DNA of 45,623 nucleotides from Burkholderia sp. Ac-20379 (GCF_017104645.1 NZ_JAAGPF010000020.1:1-45623); one strand, 5' to 3'; positions 1 to 8,454 are shown, numbered from the stretch's first letter. Translations and numbers: made by a program. The notes: a model not told the origin generated them from the sequence alone.

Positions 1-2
1 CG

Positions 3-1166
3 ACGCCCGAATGGACGCGCGACATCGTGCGCAACGTCGCGGCCCGCGTGGAGCCGCCGCAACGCCCGGCCGCCCCGGCGATGTCGCCGGCCGTCGCCAA
101 GCTCGCCGAGCGCGTGGTGCGCGGCACCCACACGCCGGCCGCCTCGATCGCCGACGAAGTCAATGCGCGTATCGAGCGGATCGTCAACGAGACGGTGATG
201 AACGAGCTGTCGGCGATGCGCGGCATGATGGAAGAGCAGTTCGCGGGCCTCGTGTGGGGCGATCGCCAGCGCCGCAGCCCGCTGCACGGCGCGCTGACCA
301 AGCGCCTGTTCTCGGCCGGCTTCTCGGCGCAACTGGTGCGCACCGTGGTCGACAACCTGCCGGCCGACGTGTCGGCGGGCAGCTTCGAAGGCGCCTGCGA
401 ATGGGCCGAGACGGTGCTGGCCGGCAACCTGCCGGTGCTCGACAGCGAGGATGCGCTGATGGAGCGCGGCGGCGTGTTCGCGCTGATGGGCCCGACCGGC
501 GTGGGCAAGACCACCACCACCGCCAAGCTCGCCGCGCGCTGCGTGATGCGCTTCGGCGCGAGCAAGGTCGCGCTGCTGACCACCGACAGCTACCGGATCG
601 GCGGCCACGAGCAACTGCGCATCTTCGGCCGGATCCTCGGCGTGCCGGTGCATGCGGTGAAGGACGGCGGCGATCTGCAACTGGCGCTGTCGGAACTGCG
701 CAACAAGCACATCGTGCTGATCGACACGATCGGCATGAGCCAGCGCGACCGCACCGTGTCCGACCAGATCGCGATGCTGCAAGGCGCCGATTCGCGCGTG
801 CAGCGCCTGCTGCTGATGTCGGCGACCAGCCACGGCGACACGCTCAACGAAGTGGTGCAGGCCTACCGCGGCGCGGGTCAGACCGATCTGGCCGGCTGCA
901 TCCTGACCAAGCTCGACGAGGCCACCAACCTCGGCAGCGTGCTCGACACGGTGATCCGCTACCAACTGCCGGTGCACTACGTGTCGACCGGCCAGAAAGT
1001 GCCGGAGAACCTGTACGTCGCCACCCGCAAGTTCCTGCTCAAGAGCGCGTTCTGCGTGCCGCGCGACGGCTCGCCGTTCGTGCCGCACGACGACGAACTG
1101 CCCGGCATGCTGTCGGCTCTGGCCGGCCGCCCGGGCGCCGGACAACACGAGGTCTACTTTGGATAA
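3..1166 (+). CDS. flhF: Flagellar biosynthesis SRP-type GTPase FlhF (5' partial)
   Basis: SRP-family GTPase that directs where and how many flagella are assembled at the membrane. The frame is open to the left window edge, so the N-terminal basic domain is mostly missing; about 387 C-terminal residues are visible. The NG domain is clear: G1 P-loop GPTGVGKTTTTAKL (visible residue about 162), a DTIGMSQRD G3 region (about 241) and the G4-type TKLDE (about 302). Its stop codon overlaps the TTG start of flhG by 8 bases, so the two are translationally coupled, and fliA follows. This flhF-flhG-fliA order is standard in proteobacteria. The internal GTG at 27 is not the true start. Confidence 0.95.
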   Translation, partial: TPEWTRDIVRNVAARVEPPQRPAAPAMSPAVAKLAERVVRGTHTPAASIADEVNARIERIVNETVMNELSAMRGMMEEQFAGLVWGDRQRRSPLHGALTKRLFSAGFSAQLVRTVVDNLPADVSAGSFEGACEWAETVLAGNLPVLDSEDALMERGGVFALMGPTGVGKTTTTAKLAARCVMRFGASKVALLTTDSYRIGGHEQLRIFGRILGVPVHAVKDGGDLQLALSELRNKHIVLIDTIGMSQRDRTVSDQIAMLQGADSRVQRLLLMSATSHGDTLNEVVQAYRGAGQTDLAGCILTKLDEATNLGSVLDTVIRYQLPVHYVSTGQKVPENLYVATRKFLLKSAFCVPRDGSPFVPHDDELPGMLSALAGRPGAGQHEVYFG

Positions 1167-1971
1167 GCGCATCACCGATCAGGCCGAAGGATTGCGGCGC
1201 CTGCTGGCCGGCCGCGCCACCCGGATCGTTGCGGTCACCGGCGGCCCGTCGGGCGTCGGCTGCACCTCGGCGGTCGTCAATCTGGCCGCCGCGCTGGCCG
1301 CGCTCGGCAAGGACGTGCTGGTGGTCGACGAGCGCTCGGACGTGGGCTCCGCCACCGCGACGCTGGCCGGCGCGTGGCTGCGCACCGGCACCACGGTGCG
1401 TCACGAAGCGGGTTTCTCGCTGTGCGTGGCGGCCGATCTGGCCCGCGACGGCTACGACGACGAGCGCCTCGCCGCCTATCTCGACGGCGCGGCGGACATC
1501 GTGCTGGTGGACGCCCAGCGCGACGCGAACGGCGCGCTGTCGGCGCTTGCGCGCGCCGCGCACGACGTGCTGATCGTCACGCGGGTGGCCGGCTCGGCGA
1601 TCACCGAAGCCTATGCCTGCATGAAGCGCCTGCACTACGCGCACGCGCTCGCGCAGTTCCGCGTGCTGATCAACCACGTGCAGAGCGAAGCCGACGCGCG
1701 CGCCGCCTACGAAAACCTGGCCGGCGTGGCGGGGCGCTACCTGACGGTCGCGCTGGAGGAGGGCGGCTACGTCAGCGCCGATCCGCTCGTCACGCGCGCC
1801 CGCGAACTGGTGCACACGGTGGTGGACGCGTTCCCGTCGGCCGCGGCCGCGCGCGACTACCGGCAGATCGCGTCGGATCTGCTGTACTGGCCGATGCGCT
1901 CGGCGCCGGCCGTCGGCCGCGCGTTCGCCGGCGCGCAGGCCGTCGAACGGGGTGCGGCGCAAGCCGCCTGA
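1159..1971 (+). CDS. flhG: FlhG (FleN/YlxH) MinD-like flagellar number regulator with degenerate Walker A
   Basis: Partner of FlhF that limits flagellar number. The TTG start at 1159 lies inside the end of flhF; 270 residues. Residues 7-13 read DQAEGLR, the DQAxxLR motif that in characterised FlhG proteins stimulates the FlhF GTPase. The deviant Walker A, normally GGKGGVGKT, reads GGPSGVGCT (residues 28-36): the signature lysine is Pro30 and the catalytic lysine is Cys35 (codon TGC at 1261-1263). The switch I region has LVVDERSD (D57) in place of the usual DxD, and a Walker B-like LVD (D118) remains. Family assignment rests on operon position, fold-typical spacing and the DQA motif. By sequence, normal ATP hydrolysis looks unlikely. 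Confidence 0.9.
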   Translation: MDKRITDQAEGLRRLLAGRATRIVAVTGGPSGVGCTSAVVNLAAALAALGKDVLVVDERSDVGSATATLAGAWLRTGTTVRHEAGFSLCVAADLARDGYDDERLAAYLDGAADIVLVDAQRDANGALSALARAAHDVLIVTRVAGSAITEAYACMKRLHYAHALAQFRVLINHVQSEADARAAYENLAGVAGRYLTVALEEGGYVSADPLVTRARELVHTVVDAFPSAAAARDYRQIASDLLYWPMRSAPAVGRAFAGAQAVERGAAQAA

Positions 1972-1996
1972 CCCAAGGGCTATCAGGAGAGAGCCG

Positions 1997-2758
1997 ATGT
2001 ACAACGCTCAAGGAAAACTGTCCACGTCGGCGATGGCCGAGGCCGGGATGGGGCAAGCCGAGGTGCTCGCGAAATACGCGCCGCTGGTGCGCCGCCTCGG
2101 CCTGCAACTGGTCGCGAAGATGCCGGCCAGCGTCGATCTCGACGACCTGATCCAGGCCGGCATGATCGGCCTGCTCGATGCGGCCAGCCGCTACAAGGAA
2201 GATCAGGGCGCGCAGTTCGAAACCTACGCGACGCAGCGCATCCGCGGCGCGATGCTCGACGAGCTGCGCAGCAACGACTGGCTGCCGCGCAGCCTGCGCA
2301 AGACCTCGCGCGAGGTGGAGCAGGCCGTGCACCGCGTCGAGCAGCAGCTCGGCCGGCCGGCCAACGAAACCGAGATCGCCACGCATCTGGAGATGCCGCT
2401 CGGCGAATATCAATCGATGCTGCAGGATCTGCATGGCAGCCAGCTGATCTATTACGAGGATTTCGATCGCTCCGCCGACGACGAGCCGTTCCTCGACCGC
2501 TACCGCGTGGATCATTCGGATCCGCTGTCGGCGCTGCTCGACGAGCATCTGCGCGCCGCGCTGGTCGAGGCGATCGACCGCCTGCCCGAGCGCGAGAAGC
2601 TGCTGATGTCGCTGTATTACGAGCGCGGCCTGAACCTGCGCGAAATCGGCGCGGTGCTGGAGGTCAGCGAATCGCGCGTGTGCCAGTTGCACAGCCAGGC
2701 CGTCGCGCGTCTGCGTGCGCGCCTGCGCGAGCAGGCCTGGGTCGGCGCCGAACACTGA
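1997..2758 (+). CDS. fliA: RNA polymerase sigma-28 factor FliA
   Basis: Sigma factor for late (class 3) flagellar, motility and chemotaxis genes. ATG at 1997 is preceded by AGGAGA at 1985-1990; the frame stays open upstream but the extra residues are not conserved-looking. The protein has 253 residues. Region 2 is visible in LVRRLGLQL, DLDDLIQAGMIGLLDA and the QFETYATQRIRGAMLDELR block; region 3 follows at GRPANETEIATHLEM; region 4 has LPEREKLLMSLYYERGLNLREIG then a helix-turn-helix VLEVSESRVCQLHSQA. It lies 25 bases after flhG, so it is probably the last gene of the flhF operon. A GC hairpin (arms 2775-2781 and 2788-2794) without a T-tract follows the stop. Confidence 0.95.
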   Translation: MYNAQGKLSTSAMAEAGMGQAEVLAKYAPLVRRLGLQLVAKMPASVDLDDLIQAGMIGLLDAASRYKEDQGAQFETYATQRIRGAMLDELRSNDWLPRSLRKTSREVEQAVHRVEQQLGRPANETEIATHLEMPLGEYQSMLQDLHGSQLIYYEDFDRSADDEPFLDRYRVDHSDPLSALLDEHLRAALVEAIDRLPEREKLLMSLYYERGLNLREIGAVLEVSESRVCQLHSQAVARLRARLREQAWVGAEH

Positions 2759-2851
2759 GCGCCGCGCGGCGCCCGCAGGCGCGTGCCCGCCTGCCGCTCG
2801 CCGCCGCCGCCGAATCCCGCGCGATGCGTGTGGGAATTGTTCACGACTGTT

Positions 2852-2860
2852 TGCTACAAT
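2852..2860 (+). promoter_or_regulatory. Extended -10 promoter of the ahcY operon
   Basis: TGCTACAAT is an extended -10 element (TG at 2852-2853, TACAAT at 2855-2860). No good -35 sits 17 bases upstream, as is common for extended -10 promoters. The predicted transcription start near 2867 lies just before the first base of the riboswitch, which supports the call. Confidence 0.55.
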
Positions 2861-2870
2861 CCGTGCTCGT

Positions 2871-2998
2871 TTCCGAGGAGCGTTGCGACGGGCGTCCTGC
2901 CCGCCAGGCTCGGAAATCTTCACCGCGCGGCCCGCACCGCCCGGCGGATCCGTCCCCGACAATCCCCCGGCCAGCGAGCCGCTCCTTGAACGGCGCTC
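2871..2998 (+). promoter_or_regulatory. S-adenosylhomocysteine (SAH) riboswitch upstream of ahcY
   Basis: The leader folds as an SAH riboswitch. P1 pairs TTCCGAG (2871-2877) with CTCGGAA (2909-2915). P2 pairs CGGGC (2889-2893) with GCCCG (2899-2903). A distal pairing joins GAGCGTT (2878-2884) with GGCGCTC (2992-2998), closing the long-range pseudoknot-type helix. The conserved GAGGAGCG-TTGCGACGG and CCGCCAGGCTCGG blocks match the class as I know it. Known members switch on expression when SAH accumulates. The 3' arm ends about 30 bases before the ahcY Shine-Dalgarno. No terminator T-tract is visible, so the output mechanism (terminator or translation) is undecided. Confidence 0.9.
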
Positions 2999-3037
2999 AC
3001 GTCACCAATCTTTGATCCATCAAGAAAGGAGGGCGTG

Positions 3038-4456
3038 ATGAACGCCGTTATCAACTCGCAAGCTTCCAACGATTACCTCGTCGCCGACATGTCGCTGGCC
3101 TCGTGGGGCCGCAAGGAACTGACCATCGCCGAGACGGAAATGCCCGGCCTGATGCAGATCCGCGACGAGAACAAGGCCTCGCAGCCGCTGAAGGGCGCGC
3201 GCATCGCCGGTTCGCTGCACATGACGATCCAGACGGGCGTGCTGATCGAGACGCTGAAGGCGCTCGGCGCCGATGTGCGCTGGGCCTCGTGCAACATCTT
3301 CTCGACGCAGGATCACGCGGCCGCGGCCATCGTCGAAGCCGGCGTGCCGGTGTTCGCGTTCAAGGGCGAATCGCTCGACGAATACTGGGAGTTCTCGCAC
3401 CGCATCTTCGAATGGCCGAACGGCGAATTCGCCAACATGATCCTCGACGACGGCGGCGACGCCACGTTGCTGCTGATCCTGGGCGCGAAGGCCGAGAAGG
3501 ATCGTTCGGTGATCGCCAAGCCGACCAACGAGGAAGAAGTCGCGCTGTACAAGTCGATCGCCGCGCACCTCGACGCCGATCCGACCTGGTACTCGACGCG
3601 CCTCGCGCACATCAAGGGCGTGACGGAAGAAACCACCACCGGCGTGCACCGCCTGTACCAGATGGAAAAGGACGGCCGCCTGCCGTTCCCGGCGTTCAAC
3701 GTCAACGATTCGGTCACCAAGTCGAAGTTCGACAACCTGTACGGCTGCCGCGAATCGCTGGTCGACGGCATCAAGCGCGCGACCGACGTGATGATCGCGG
3801 GCAAGATCGCGGTCGTGGCCGGCTACGGCGACGTGGGCAAGGGTTGCGCGCAATCGCTGCGCGGCCTCGGCGCCACGGTGTGGGTCACGGAAATCGATCC
3901 GATCTGCGCGCTGCAGGCGGCGATGGAAGGCTACCGCGTCGTGACGATGGAATACGCCGCCGACAAGGCCGACATCTTCGTGACGGCCACCGGCAACTTC
4001 CACGTGATCGGTCACGATCACATGGCGGCGATGCGCCACAACGCGATCGTCTGCAACATCGGTCACTTCGATTCGGAAATCGACATCGCGTCGACCCGCA
4101 AGTACCAGTGGGAAAACATCAAGCCGCAGGTCGACCACATCATCTTCCCGGACGGCAAGCGCGTGATCCTGCTGGCCGAAGGCCGCCTGGTCAACCTCGG
4201 CTGCGCGACGGGCCACCCGTCGTTCGTGATGTCGAACTCGTTCGCCAACCAGACGCTCGCGCAGATCGAACTGTTCGTGCGCGGCGAGCAGTACGAGAAC
4301 AAGGTGTACGTGCTGCCGAAGCATCTGGACGAGAAGGTCGCGCGTCTGCACCTCGAGCGCATCGGCGCGAACCTGACGGTGCTGTCGCCGGAGCAGGCGT
4401 CGTACATCGGCGTGTCGCAGGAAGGCCCGTTCAAGCCGAACCACTACCGTTATTGA
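3038..4456 (+). CDS. ahcY: Adenosylhomocysteinase (SAH hydrolase)
   Basis: Cytosolic NAD-dependent enzyme that splits S-adenosylhomocysteine into adenosine and homocysteine, relieving product inhibition of methyltransferases. ATG at 3038 follows AGGAGG at 3027-3032 with ideal spacing; a GTG one codon earlier is also possible. The protein has 472 residues, the long bacterial form. The N-terminal substrate domain includes [14 protein letters not shown]; the NAD Rossmann motif is [14 protein letters not shown]; the C-terminus ends in FKPNHYRY, matching the family's conserved KPDHYRY-type tail. It is the first gene behind the SAH riboswitch, which explains substrate-driven control, and is followed by a small membrane gene and metF. 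Confidence 0.98.
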   Translation: MNAVINSQASNDYLVADMSLASWGRKELTIAETEMPGLMQIRDENKASQPLKGARIAGSLHMTIQTGVLIETLKALGADVRWASCNIFSTQDHAAAAIVEAGVPVFAFKGESLDEYWEFSHRIFEWPNGEFANMILDDGGDATLLLILGAKAEKDRSVIAKPTNEEEVALYKSIAAHLDADPTWYSTRLAHIKGVTEETTTGVHRLYQMEKDGRLPFPAFNVNDSVTKSKFDNLYGCRESLVDGIKRATDVMIAGKIAVVAGYGDVGKGCAQSLRGLGATVWVTEIDPICALQAAMEGYRVVTMEYAADKADIFVTATGNFHVIGHDHMAAMRHNAIVCNIGHFDSEIDIASTRKYQWENIKPQVDHIIFPDGKRVILLAEGRLVNLGCATGHPSFVMSNSFANQTLAQIELFVRGEQYENKVYVLPKHLDEKVARLHLERIGANLTVLSPEQASYIGVSQEGPFKPNHYRY

Positions 4457-4599
4457 TCGCCAGCCCGGCCTGCGGGCCGGGTCAGGGTGCGGCGCGGCGC
4501 TCCTCGCGGGGCTGCGCGCCGCGCATCGCGCGGGCCGCTCGACGCGGCCCGGCCGGGCCGCACGAGCGGCCCGGTTCGTGTCTGTACTAGGAGCCTCTC
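4457..4599 (+). repeat. GC-rich hairpins between ahcY and the membrane protein gene
   Basis: Directly after the ahcY stop, CCCGGCC and GGCCGGG form a stem near 4465-4483, and further GGCCG/CGGCC-type arms lie at about 4545-4575. There is no T-tract, so these are not standard terminators. They could stabilise the ahcY message or lower expression of the downstream genes. The functional reading is inference. Confidence 0.35.
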
Positions 4600-4953
4600 A
4601 TGTCCGTCATCCTGACCTGGATCATCAACGCCCTGGCGCTGCTGATCATCACGTACCTGGTGCCCTCGATCCACATCAAGAGCTTCGGGACGGCGCTGAT
4701 CGTCGCGGTGGTGCTCGGCCTGATCAACACGATCCTGCGCCCGGTGCTGATCCTGTTGACGCTGCCCGTCACGATCCTCACGCTCGGCATCTTCATTCTG
4801 GTGGTCAACGCGCTCTGTTTCTGGTTCGCGTCGTCGCTGCTGAAGGGCTTCGAGGTGTCGGGGTTCTGGTCGGCGTTCTTCGGATCGATCCTGTACAGCA
4901 TCGTGTCGTGGCTCCTGTCCGCCCTGATCTTCGGCCAGCGCAATCTGGGCTGA
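4600..4953 (+). CDS. Small four-helix membrane protein, phage holin family 4 / YvlD type
   Basis: Integral inner-membrane protein of 117 residues. Four hydrophobic stretches are seen at about residues 3-22, 28-49, 53-77 and 85-110, with motifs typical of the PF04020 (YvlD) family, such as the GLINTILRPVLILLTLPVTI segment and FILVVNALCFW. ATG at 4600 follows TAGGAG at 4588-4593. The gene lies between ahcY and metF, only 16 bases before metF, so it should be co-transcribed under the SAH riboswitch. Its biochemical role is unknown. The holin name is historical and does not imply lysis. Confidence 0.85.
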   Translation: MSVILTWIINALALLIITYLVPSIHIKSFGTALIVAVVLGLINTILRPVLILLTLPVTILTLGIFILVVNALCFWFASSLLKGFEVSGFWSAFFGSILYSIVSWLLSALIFGQRNLG

Positions 4954-4969
4954 GCGGATTCACCGAATC

Positions 4970-5800
4970 ATGAAACCGATCGAACTTTCCCTCGAATTCT
5001 TTCCGCCGAAAACGGCGGAAGGCGTCGACAAGCTGCGCGCCACGCGTGCGCAACTCCTGCCGCTCAAGCCGAAGTTCGTCTCCGTGACGTTCGGCGCCGG
5101 CGGCTCGACGCAGCAAGGCACGCTCGACACCGTGCTCGACATGCAGAAGGACGGCCTCGAGGCCGCTCCGCACCTGTCGTGCATCGGTTCGTCGAAGGAC
5201 AGCCTGCGCGCGATCCTCGAGCAATACCGCTCGCACGGCATCCGCCACATCGTTGCGCTGCGCGGCGATCTGCCGTCCGGCATGGGCGAAGTGGGCGAGC
5301 TGCGCTATGCGTCCGAGCTCGTCAGCTTCATCCGCGCCGAACACGGCGACTGGTTCTGGCTCGAAGTGGCCGCGTACCCGGAATACCATCCGCAAGCGCG
5401 TTCGCCGAAGCTCGACCTGCAGCACTTCGCCGCCAAGGTGAAGGCCGGCGCGAACTCGGCCATCACGCAGTATTTCTTCAACGCGGACGCGTATTTCCGT
5501 TTCGTCGAGGATGCCGCGAAGCTCGGCGTGGACGTGCCGATCGTGCCGGGCATCATGCCGATCACGAACTACACGCAGCTGATGCGCTTCTCGGAGATGT
5601 GCGGCGCGGAAGTGCCGCGCTGGATCGCGCGCCGGCTCGAGAGCTACCACGACGATCGCGAGTCGATCCGCGCGTTCGGCGCCGACGTGATCACCGCGAT
5701 GTGCGAGCGGCTGATCAAGGCCGGCGTGCCGGGGCTGCATTTCTACACGCTGAACCTGGCCACGCCGACGCGGGTGATCTGCGAGCGGCTCGGGTTTTGA
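4970..5800 (+). CDS. metF: Methylenetetrahydrofolate reductase
   Basis: Flavoprotein reducing 5,10-methylene-THF to 5-methyl-THF, the methyl donor for remethylating homocysteine to methionine. The protein has 276 residues, a single TIM barrel as in bacterial MetF, starting MKPIELSLEFFPPKT with the conserved catalytic Glu in the SLEFFPPK segment. Further family blocks are FVSVTFGAGGS, ALRGDLP, GANSAITQYFFNADAYFRF and PIVPGIMPI. It uses the homocysteine that AhcY makes, which fits co-regulation by the upstream riboswitch. A weak Shine-Dalgarno and close spacing suggest translational coupling to the membrane protein gene. A strong terminator follows. Confidence 0.97.
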   Translation: MKPIELSLEFFPPKTAEGVDKLRATRAQLLPLKPKFVSVTFGAGGSTQQGTLDTVLDMQKDGLEAAPHLSCIGSSKDSLRAILEQYRSHGIRHIVALRGDLPSGMGEVGELRYASELVSFIRAEHGDWFWLEVAAYPEYHPQARSPKLDLQHFAAKVKAGANSAITQYFFNADAYFRFVEDAAKLGVDVPIVPGIMPITNYTQLMRFSEMCGAEVPRWIARRLESYHDDRESIRAFGADVITAMCERLIKAGVPGLHFYTLNLATPTRVICERLGF

Positions 5801-5831
5801 GCGGCACGGTGCGGGTTGTTGCCGCCGGATG

Positions 5832-5862
5832 AAAAAACGGACCTTTCGGGGTCCGTTTTTTT
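5832..5862 (+). terminator. Rho-independent terminator of the ahcY-metF operon
   Basis: AACGGACC and GGTCCGTT form the stem around a TTTCG-type loop, followed by seven T. An A-run on the left means it could also act on the opposite strand. Confidence 0.9.
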
Positions 5863-5901
5863 GTGGGTGGGGCCCCGCCCCGCTGGTCGCGAATCACGAA
5901 T

Positions 5902-5932
5902 AAAAAAGCCCGAGGCGCATGGCCTCGGGCTT
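5902..5932 (-). terminator. Terminator of the dienelactone hydrolase gene
   Basis: GCCCGAGGC and GCCTCGGGC with a short loop. Read on the minus strand the stem is followed by a six-base U-tract, about 40 bases after the stop codon of the gene at 5972-6664. Confidence 0.85.
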
Positions 5933-5971
5933 CTCGTCATCTGGCCGACGCAACCGGCCTGAGCCTGGCCA

Positions 5972-6664
5972 TTACAGGTTTTCAGCCAGGAACTGCAGCG
6001 TGCGGCCATGCGCCAAGGCCGCGGCGCGCTGGTTGTACGACGCGCGCACGTTGCAGTTGAAGCCGTGGTCGGCGTCCGGGTACAGATGGAACTCGGCGTG
6101 CGGGCGGCCCGCGAACGCGGCCTGCACCTGCGACACCTGCTCCGGCGAAATGCCGTGGTCGAGGCCGGCGTAGTGGAACTGGATCGGCTGCGTCACGTGG
6201 TTGGCCACGTCGAGGTGATTCTGGATGCCGCCGCCGTAATACGACACGGCCACGTCGAACGCGCCCGACGCCGCCGCCAGATACGCGAGCCGGCCGCCGA
6301 AGCAGTAGCCGATGCCGGCGATCTTGCCGTCGACTTCGGGGCGCGCGCGCAGCGCGGCCGCGGCGGCGGCGATATCGGCCGCGGCCTGATGAACGTCCGT
6401 CTTCTGCAGCAGCTCGATGCCCTTGTCGCGATCGGCGCCTTCGTAGCCGAGCTCGACGCGCGGCTGGGTGCGCCAGAACACGTCCGGCGCGAGCGCCACG
6501 TAGCCTGCCGCGGCATATTGATCGGCAACCGAACGGATATGGCTGTTGACGCCGAAGATCTCCTGAATGATCACGACGGCCGGGCCCTTGCCGCCCTTCG
6601 GCAGTGCGAGGTAGCCGCCGAACGTTTCGTTACCGGTGGGGATGTCGATCCATTGCGAGGTCAT
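5972..6664 (-). CDS. Dienelactone hydrolase family protein
   Basis: Alpha/beta hydrolase of 230 residues, probably cytosolic (no signal peptide). The family triad is visible: nucleophile Cys in GIGYCFGGRLAYLA (about residue 122), Asp in YAGLDHGISPEQ (about 171) and His in DADHGFNCNV (about 203). The conserved Glu lies in VIIQEIFGVN (about residue 35). Dienelactone hydrolases open lactone rings in chloroaromatic degradation, but most homologues in this family have unknown substrates and no aromatic ring-cleavage genes sit beside it. It converges on metF; terminators separate the two. Confidence 0.93.
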   Translation of the reverse strand: MTSQWIDIPTGNETFGGYLALPKGGKGPAVVIIQEIFGVNSHIRSVADQYAAAGYVALAPDVFWRTQPRVELGYEGADRDKGIELLQKTDVHQAAADIAAAAAALRARPEVDGKIAGIGYCFGGRLAYLAAASGAFDVAVSYYGGGIQNHLDVANHVTQPIQFHYAGLDHGISPEQVSQVQAAFAGRPHAEFHLYPDADHGFNCNVRASYNQRAAALAHGRTLQFLAENL

Positions 6665-7241
6665 GCTGGTCTCCAGACAAGGGGCGCGCGAGGCGGCGCG
6701 CCCGCGATGAAAAAGGGCGGCGTCAGTGTGCCATCGTTCGCGCTTCGCTGCAGCGCGTCAGCGGACGGTAAACAAGTGTGTCCTGCGCGCGCATTCGGCG
6801 TGCCCGCGCGACATCGATGCGAAGCACGCGCGTGGTATGCGAAGCGGCGCGCCGGGTTGCGCGACATTGAATTGTTTTCGCCGGAAGTCATTGATCCTCA
6901 ACATTATCCGCAGCGTGAAACAGGTGAATAAACCAACCCTTCATGGTCCCGGATGAATTAGCGGAAACCCTTACCCATCAAGGCTTTTCGCGCTGCCATA
7001 CAGGCTGTCGCCGGCATACGACATCGGTAGTGTTCCCACTACTTCAAAAAGATCCCACAAATTAATTTGATCACCTACACTTGCGCGCAAGTACTGCGGT
7101 GCGGCCGTTAAAAGCGTCCAACTCGCGTGCTTGCAGCCACGTGCATGACAGATGCGGCCGGCGAAACTCCAATGGTGGATACACCGGGGATGGAGCGGGG
7201 AACCGGCGATGGCATTTTTTGGATCGAAACTGGAGACTTCC
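6665..7241. other. Intergenic region with operator-like palindromes upstream of the amino-acid binding protein gene
   Basis: No gene is evident in these 577 bases. The right half becomes AT-richer and holds three symmetric elements: GTAGTG-TTCC-CACTAC at 7027-7042, AAATTAATTT near 7059-7068, and the perfect 14-base palindrome ACTTGCGCGCAAGT at 7079-7092. They lie 150-215 bases before the ATG at 7242, where promoter and operators of a regulated transport gene would be expected. No confident -35/-10 pair was found. Confidence 0.5.
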
Positions 7242-8384
7242 ATGACTATCAAGATGCAAAAGCTGTTGCCGATCAGCGCGGCGGCGATGGTGTTTGCGGC
7301 GTTCGCGACGAACGCATCGGCTGACCAGGTCGTCAAGATCGGCCACGTCGCACCGTTGACGGGCGGCATCGCCCACCTCGGCAAGGACAACGAGAACGGC
7401 GCCCGCCTCGCGGTTGAAGAAATCAACGCGAAGGGCCTCACGATCGGCGGCCAGAAGATCACCCTCCAGCTCGATGCACAGGATGACGCGGCCGACCCGC
7501 GTACCGCCACGCAGGTTGCGCAGAAGCTCGTCGACGACAAGGTCGTCGCGGTCGTCGGCCACTTGAACTCGGGCACCACGATCCCCGCATCGAAGATCTA
7601 CAGCGATGCAGGCATCGTTCAGATCTCGCCGTCGGCAACCAACCCGGCCTACACGCAGCAAGGCTTCAAGACGGCGTACCGCGTCGTCGCGACCGATGCG
7701 CAACAAGGTCCGGCACTGGCGAACTACGCACAGTCGAAGGGCTACAAGTCGGTGGCCGTGGTCGACGACTCGACCGCTTACGGTCAAGGTCTGGCGAACG
7801 AGTTCGAGAAGAAGGCCAAGGCCCTCGGCCTGAAGGTGCTCTCGCACGACGCCACCAACGACAAGGCTGTCGACTTCCGCGCAATTCTGACCAAGATCAA
7901 GGGTGAGAATCCGGACGCGATCATGTACGGCGGCATGGACGCCACCGGCGGCCCGTTCGCCAAGCAAGCCAAGCAGCTCGGCCTGCGCGCGAAGATCCTG
8001 GCCGGCGACGGCGTGTGTACGGAACAGCTGTCGGATCTGGCTGGCGATGCATCGGCGAACGTGGTCTGCTCGCAAGCCGGCGCGGCGCTCGAAAAGATGC
8101 CGGGCGGCGCGGAATTCCAAGCCAAGTACCAGAAGCGTTTCGGCCAGCCGATCCAGATCTACTCGCCGTTCACGTATGACGCCGTGTACATCATCGTCGA
8201 CGCGATGAAGCGTGCGAACTCGGTGGACGCAGCGAAGATCCTCGCGCAAATGCCGACGACGGACTACAAGGGCGTGATCGGTGAAACCGTGTTCGACTCG
8301 AAGGGCGACCTGAAGCACGGCGTGATCTCGCTGTACGACTACAAGAGCGGCAAGAAGACGTTCCTCGACCAGGTCAAGATGTAA
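7242..8384 (+). CDS. Branched-chain amino acid ABC transporter substrate-binding protein (LivJ/LivK type)
   Basis: Periplasmic binding protein of 380 residues. ATG at 7242 follows GGAGA at 7232-7236; the open frame extends upstream but without signal character. A signal peptide spans about residues 1-28, ending AFATNASA before DQVVKIGHV. The mature part has the type I periplasmic-binding fold: HVAPLTGGIAHLGKDNENGA, DDAADPRTATQVAQKLV, VVGHLNSGTTIPAS, and the hinge/second-lobe block YGGMDATGGPFAKQAKQLG. It binds Leu/Ile/Val or a related amino acid. No permease or ATPase genes are adjacent, so it must use components encoded elsewhere, which is common in Burkholderia. Confidence 0.95.
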   Translation: MTIKMQKLLPISAAAMVFAAFATNASADQVVKIGHVAPLTGGIAHLGKDNENGARLAVEEINAKGLTIGGQKITLQLDAQDDAADPRTATQVAQKLVDDKVVAVVGHLNSGTTIPASKIYSDAGIVQISPSATNPAYTQQGFKTAYRVVATDAQQGPALANYAQSKGYKSVAVVDDSTAYGQGLANEFEKKAKALGLKVLSHDATNDKAVDFRAILTKIKGENPDAIMYGGMDATGGPFAKQAKQLGLRAKILAGDGVCTEQLSDLAGDASANVVCSQAGAALEKMPGGAEFQAKYQKRFGQPIQIYSPFTYDAVYIIVDAMKRANSVDAAKILAQMPTTDYKGVIGETVFDSKGDLKHGVISLYDYKSGKKTFLDQVKM

Positions 8385-8406
8385 GCTGCGGTCACAGAGG
8401 GGGTAA

Positions 8407-8442
8407 AGGGCGCCCGTCGCAAGACGGGCGCCTTTTCTTTTT
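8407..8442 (+). terminator. Terminator after the binding-protein gene
   Basis: GGCGCCCGTC (8409-8418), loop GCAA, GACGGGCGCC (8423-8432), then TTTTCTTTTT: a perfect 10-bp stem with a GNRA-type loop. Confidence 0.93.
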
Positions 8443-8454
8443 GGGGCGGGCGTG

